Shown: positions 60,330 to 64,000 of the stretch, piece by piece
Numbering within the stretch: the first letter of the stretch is position 1
How the letters are laid out: each line of letters begins with the position of its first letter
Assembly: GCA_030063045.1 (NCBI GenBank)
Contig: JAQSEB010000091.1
Location: 1-64,000, forward strand
DNA from: Pratylenchus scribneri
Taxonomy: Eukaryota > Nematoda > Chromadorea > Rhabditida > Pratylenchidae
Direction of reading: 5' to 3'
Length of the DNA: 64,000 nucleotides
Program-made: the position numbers and the translations under genes
Notes under the pieces: model-generated
Seen by the model: the letters and a program-made list of their open reading frames with translations, nothing else
Database searches by the model: none
Told to the model about the DNA's origin: nothing

Positions 60330-63300
60330 ATGGCTACAAATGATCAAACCAATGGTATTGTTGGATATTAGATTGATAAATATTTAATTTACTATTGCTC
60401 AAATTAAACATGTTCCATTATAATATTTATAGCTGATATACATATTATTAATCAAATATAGAATTTTGAAAAATATATCAAAAAGTATTTTCATAATATG
60501 AGCATGATTTTTTTATAATTAGTTTAAAAATCATACTGTGTTCTGCTTTGGATGAAATATATATAATATACCTTTGACACCGTTTTTTTATTTGTTATTT
60601 CATGAAACATTATTCTTCCAGGCCAACAAGGAGTAATTGTCGCACAACCCTCATCTGCTAATCAGCAGCAAATGGTACCCCTAATTTCCGGAATTGGAGA
60701 AGAATTACGAGAATTGATCGATGAGATGCGATTGCAAGATTATGACTCCATACGTTTTGCTACTTATAGAGCGGCGTCAAAATTACGGTTCATTCAAACA
60801 AAAACCAACGGTTATTCTTTCTAATCGAGGAATAATTTTAAATACTTTTTAGCTCACCAAATCGACATCTGGAATATGGTAATTTTAGTTAAACTTTGGT
60901 GGAATCCCGGAGTCCCAAAAAATGAAAAAATTTTGGCAAATTTGCTACAATGTGTGAAAATGGTGAACTTTATCTTCTAAGGTGGATTCACAAATAATTT
61001 TACAACGTGGTTGAGAAGGGGCGAACTTTGACAATTAAATCCACAAAAAAATAAATTCTCAAAAATATTTTTGGGGTGGCATGGTGGTGGCAATGGTGAC
61101 AATAGGCACGAAATTGTTGGCCAAAATTTTTTTTCACAATTTTTTGCATTTTAGTAAATTTTTTGAAAATAAATTCACTTGCAAAAAATATTTTTGGCAA
61201 CAAAGTCGAGATAATGGCGACAAAGGGCTCGAAATTTTGTCCGAAAATAATTCTCACAAATTTTTACATTTTTTAAAAATTTTCCAAAAAAATTTTTCTT
61301 TTGCCAATTACTCAAAGGATCTCGAGAATCCCAAAAATCCAAAACTCGTGCATCCAAGGATCTCGCGCACTCGAGAATCCAAGGATCTCGCGCACTCGAG
61401 AATCCAAGGACCTCGCGTACTCGAGAATCCAAGAATCTCGCGTGAGTCCAATCCCAAAGGCTAATACGCCGGAAGCATGCCCCAAAGGGGCAGCAGCCAT
61501 GTCTCCCCCTTATAAATCTGGGTGCTATATGGGCTGAAGGGTAAAAAAATTTTATGAGAAGCACACAATAGGAGGAAATAGACAGAGCCATCTCTGATCG
61601 TCTAACATTAAAAAGTACATACTATTTTGAAGTTGTCAAAATTAGATCATTCTTCAAAATATTCCTGACAATTTGTGAAAATTTTCACAAAATTTTCGTA
61701 ACTTTGATTTATTTTGACAATATTATTAATTGCATTTTGGAACAAAATTTGACATTATATTTTAGAATCTTTTGCATAAAATTAAAAATTTGCAAAATAA
61801 TTTCTAAAAATATACTCAGAATTAAATTGAAAATTCAAAAAGCCAATTTTTTCCACAAATTGAAAATATTCTCAAAAATATGCGAAAATTTGTTAACATT
61901 TTGAATAAATTGTGAAAATTTTTAACATTGAGAAAAATAATTTTGTATTCTTTGTGATTCATATTTTGACAATTTTTTTTCATATATTCCCAAAATTTTT
62001 TCACTATTCGATATTATTCTAAAAATTACTTAAAATGTCATCAATTCTCCAAAAATCTTCGACTTTTGTCAGAATTCCCAAATTTTTTTACATTTTCACC
62101 AAAATTTTGTGCATTTCTATTTTATGAGACTCCGGGATAATTTTTAACTTTTTTTTTCAACTTTTTGATTGAATCATTTCGTGAAAATGGTCTAAATGCG
62201 ATGAACTCTCTTGGCCAATTGAAAATATCGAGATTGGAATTGTTATTAACCAGCGTTTATCATAGTGCGTTTTGATAGGAGAATAAATAGGATGATTTGA
62301 ACCTTTGGGCATTTTACTCCAATCAGCAGAGAATCGGAGAGCCATTTATTAGTTGTAAAATTCAGATTTAAATAAAAGATTGCCAGCTAATCAGCAAGTT
62401 GACACTGATAAAAACATTGCAACTCTTCTGCATTTCTTGTTAAGTGCCTATGATCGGTATAAATGGGTGATGATGAATACAATTGATTAAATATGGCCTT
62501 TGAATTTTAGTCAACCACGACGTCTTACAGTTTTTGCTATCAAAGTTGCATTGTAATAAAAATTTTAATGTGATGACATGTGTACGTATATATTCCAAAC
62601 GATTTTCAGGGCCACAATTTGTACAGGAAAATTGGTTGATAAACTGAGATGTATGTCACTATCATGTACCTATATCATATTTCATATATCTTCACCTTTT
62701 TACAAAAAGATTTTTCAAACCAATTTGCAAAATTTTAATTATTTTTATTCTCTAGATAGGTTGTAAATCTTAAAAATGAATAATTTCTGGTTATTAAATT
62801 AACATCTAATAAATTTTCACTCAAAAATTTCTTTACTACAGATATATTCTCCCAAATTTCTGAGCCTTCTGGCTCCCTTTTGGATCATGAAAAATTTGCG
62901 GAATATTTACAACAAGTGTTAGCACTACCAACAGCAGTTTTTGAAGGGTAAATGCAATTTGGATTAATAGCACTCTCTTGGTCTTCTCCATAATCTTTAG
63001 TCCTACATTTGGCTATTCTCAATTAGCGTTGTCGCAATGTTTTCAACGGCATCCACCAGAACAAGTTACTTTGAATAAGGTAAAAAGAAATGACGGATCT
63101 TTTTCTCATCTTCCACTGCCACCTCCTTAACAGTTTCTTGACACGATTTTGGGTGAAAATTGCCCAGCTTGCCTCATTTGGCTTCCGCTTCTTCATCGAA
63201 TGGCCTCTGTGGAAAATGTTTATCATCCGGTTGTATGCGATTCTTGTCAGGTAAAATTTTAATAAATCCCTTGAAAATTAATAGAAAATGTCAAAATTTA

Positions 63301-64000
63301 TTCTAATATAATGATTTCAGGTTCGTTCCTTTACTGGCTTTCGATACAAATGTCAACGATGCACAAATTATCAATTATGTCAATCTTGTTTTTGGCGTGG
63401 TCGGGTAAGCCAAAGCCACACAAATGAACACGAAATGAAGGAATATAACAGCTATGTATTGTTTAAATACTGTTGTTGATATTTAATTCATATGCAGAAA
63501 TCCCCTACTAAACAATTGGCACATACCATCCAAAAATCACTCCAATGCGTTCCGTCAACACATCAGCGAACACATAAAGACTTCCCCTCTAGGCCCCAAC
63601 GTGCCCTTGATCTGAATTTTGTTGTGCCAACACCAATCCCCTCATTTAAGTAAAAAAATTATAAATATAGCCATGAATTTAAATAATTTAGACGACAACT
63701 ACAAGGACAAAAAACGATTGTTGATGCTGAATGGACAGCACAATTTCTTCCTGGTCAATTTGGAAATCCGAATGCAATGGATGATGAACATAAGTTGATT
63801 GCGAGATATGCTGCAAAGTTGGACGGCCGAACAGTGGTCATTTTTAAAGTCTTTATTCGCTTTAAAACAATTATGAAAATGATTTGGGAATATTTTTGAT
63901 GGTAAATGTTGTCGAAGGAAATGAATATAAGAAATTTTGAGTGTTAATTTTAGTCAATTTAGTATTCTACTGACAATAGACGACTTCCCTTTACTCTGCC
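60330..64000 (+). CDS. dyb-1: Dystrobrevin, partial (runs off right edge)
   Basis: Dystrobrevin is the cytoplasmic partner of dystrophin and syntrophins at muscle and synapse. Fourteen exons were traced, the last cut by the window edge. Order: a short N-terminus; the EF-hand-like region ([64 protein letters not shown]); then [20 protein letters not shown]; a complete ZZ zinc finger (CDSC, CQRC, CQSC, then HTNEH before MKEY); and [14 protein letters not shown]. The coiled-coil part lies beyond the window. Start used: ATG at 60,330 ([12 protein letters not shown]); an upstream exon is possible. All junctions keep frame, but the exon at 62,168 has no AG before it: its acceptor reads TTTTTG, and an in-frame TAA lies 27 bases earlier. 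Confidence 0.9.
61060..61310. repeat. Two diverged copies of a unit of about 125 bp
   Basis: Two successive segments share the order GGTGRCAATA/ATGGCGACAAAG, CACGAAATTGT/CTCGAAATTTTGT, CACAATTTTTT-GCATTTT/CACAAATTTTTACATTTT, AAAAATATTTTTGGC/AAATTTTTCTTTTGCC. They lie inside the foldback insertion and appear to be its internal repeats. The open frames crossing them are not convincing. Confidence 0.45.
61344..61443. repeat. 25 bp minisatellite, about four units
   Basis: Consensus ACTCGAGAATCCAAGGATCT followed by CGCGC. The first unit is diverged at its left end, and the later units carry single changes (GGACCTC, AGAATCTC). It is markedly richer in C and G than the intron around it and lies within the foldback insertion. 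Confidence 0.75.
62141..62168 (+). other. Non-canonical 3' splice site before a dystrobrevin exon
   Basis: Between the in-frame TAA at 62,138-62,140 and the first conserved codon (ATT, 62,168) there is no AG dinucleotide. The tract is pyrimidine-rich and ends in CAACTTTTTG. Frame and family sequence place the junction exactly after that G, where TTTTAG would be expected. A single A-to-T change, a sequencing or assembly error, or true TG-acceptor use would all explain it. Confidence 0.6.

Larger units (their letters stand above)
60904..62138. mobile_element. Foldback-type insertion filling a dystrobrevin intron
   Basis: ATCCCGGAGTC at 60,904-60,914 is matched by GACTCCGGGAT at 62,128-62,138, and similarity continues inward through an AAATTTTGG stretch on both sides for about 45 bp. 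The roughly 1.2 kb between holds AT-rich repeats of AAAATTTT...CACAAATTTT form in both directions and a 25 bp minisatellite. It occupies almost all of the intron (60,879-62,167). No transposase frame is present. The class is not determined. Confidence 0.55.

Noticed and set aside
61175..61591. 138-codon minus-strand frame in the dystrobrevin intron
   Set aside because: It spans the 25 bp minisatellite and internal repeats of the foldback insertion. Competing frames on both strands are equally open.

Overview
The window looks like the left end of a nematode chromosome or contig. It is AT-rich, and its genes are broken into many small exons by mostly 40-60 bp introns with TTTCAG-like acceptors. 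Every gene recognised is animal-type: tomosyn, an HP1-like protein, a 53BP1/HSR-9 homologue, a tyrosinase with ShK domains, and dystrobrevin. The standard nematode telomere repeat TTAGGC was not seen. Several introns start with GC instead of GT. A tylenchid/root-knot-like nematode is my best guess, but that is an inference.

Positions 1-27,600 are one highly homogeneous tandem array of 41 monomers of three related types (A about 667 bp, B 684 bp, C 692-694 bp). Each monomer carries a C-rich, telomere-like block of CCCTAA/CCCTAG words on the + strand, so the G-rich strand runs 3' toward the left edge, as a left-end telomere would. Positions 27,600-28,640 hold decayed relatives with a period of about 515 bp. 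Positions 28,620-29,800 form a large inverted repeat built from short G/C-rich words.

The unique, gene-bearing part starts near 29,800. On the + strand, tomosyn (31,312-37,824) is traced end to end in 38 exons. A small gene at 40,709-41,344 probably encodes a secreted cysteine-rich peptide precursor. On the - strand lie a 53BP1/HSR-9 homologue (48,738 to 44,984) and, 284 bp downstream in the same orientation, an HP1-like chromodomain/chromoshadow protein (44,699 to 42,267). Both are chromatin proteins and they may share an operon. Back on the + strand are a secreted tyrosinase with four ShK domains (50,840-55,463), a 2.6 kb minisatellite (about 56,510-59,112), and the N-terminal two thirds or so of dystrobrevin (60,330 to the right edge).

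The genes are unrelated in pathway apart from the chromatin pair. Tomosyn acts in vesicle release, dystrobrevin in the dystrophin complex at muscle and synapse, and tyrosinase in cuticle or eggshell-type phenol oxidation. Several introns and intergenic gaps hold short inverted-repeat elements that look like non-autonomous transposons. One of them sits next to a dystrobrevin exon whose 3' splice site has no AG. All gene models are read by eye from splice signals, reading frame and remembered family sequence; no alignment or search was run, and exon edges may be off by a base.
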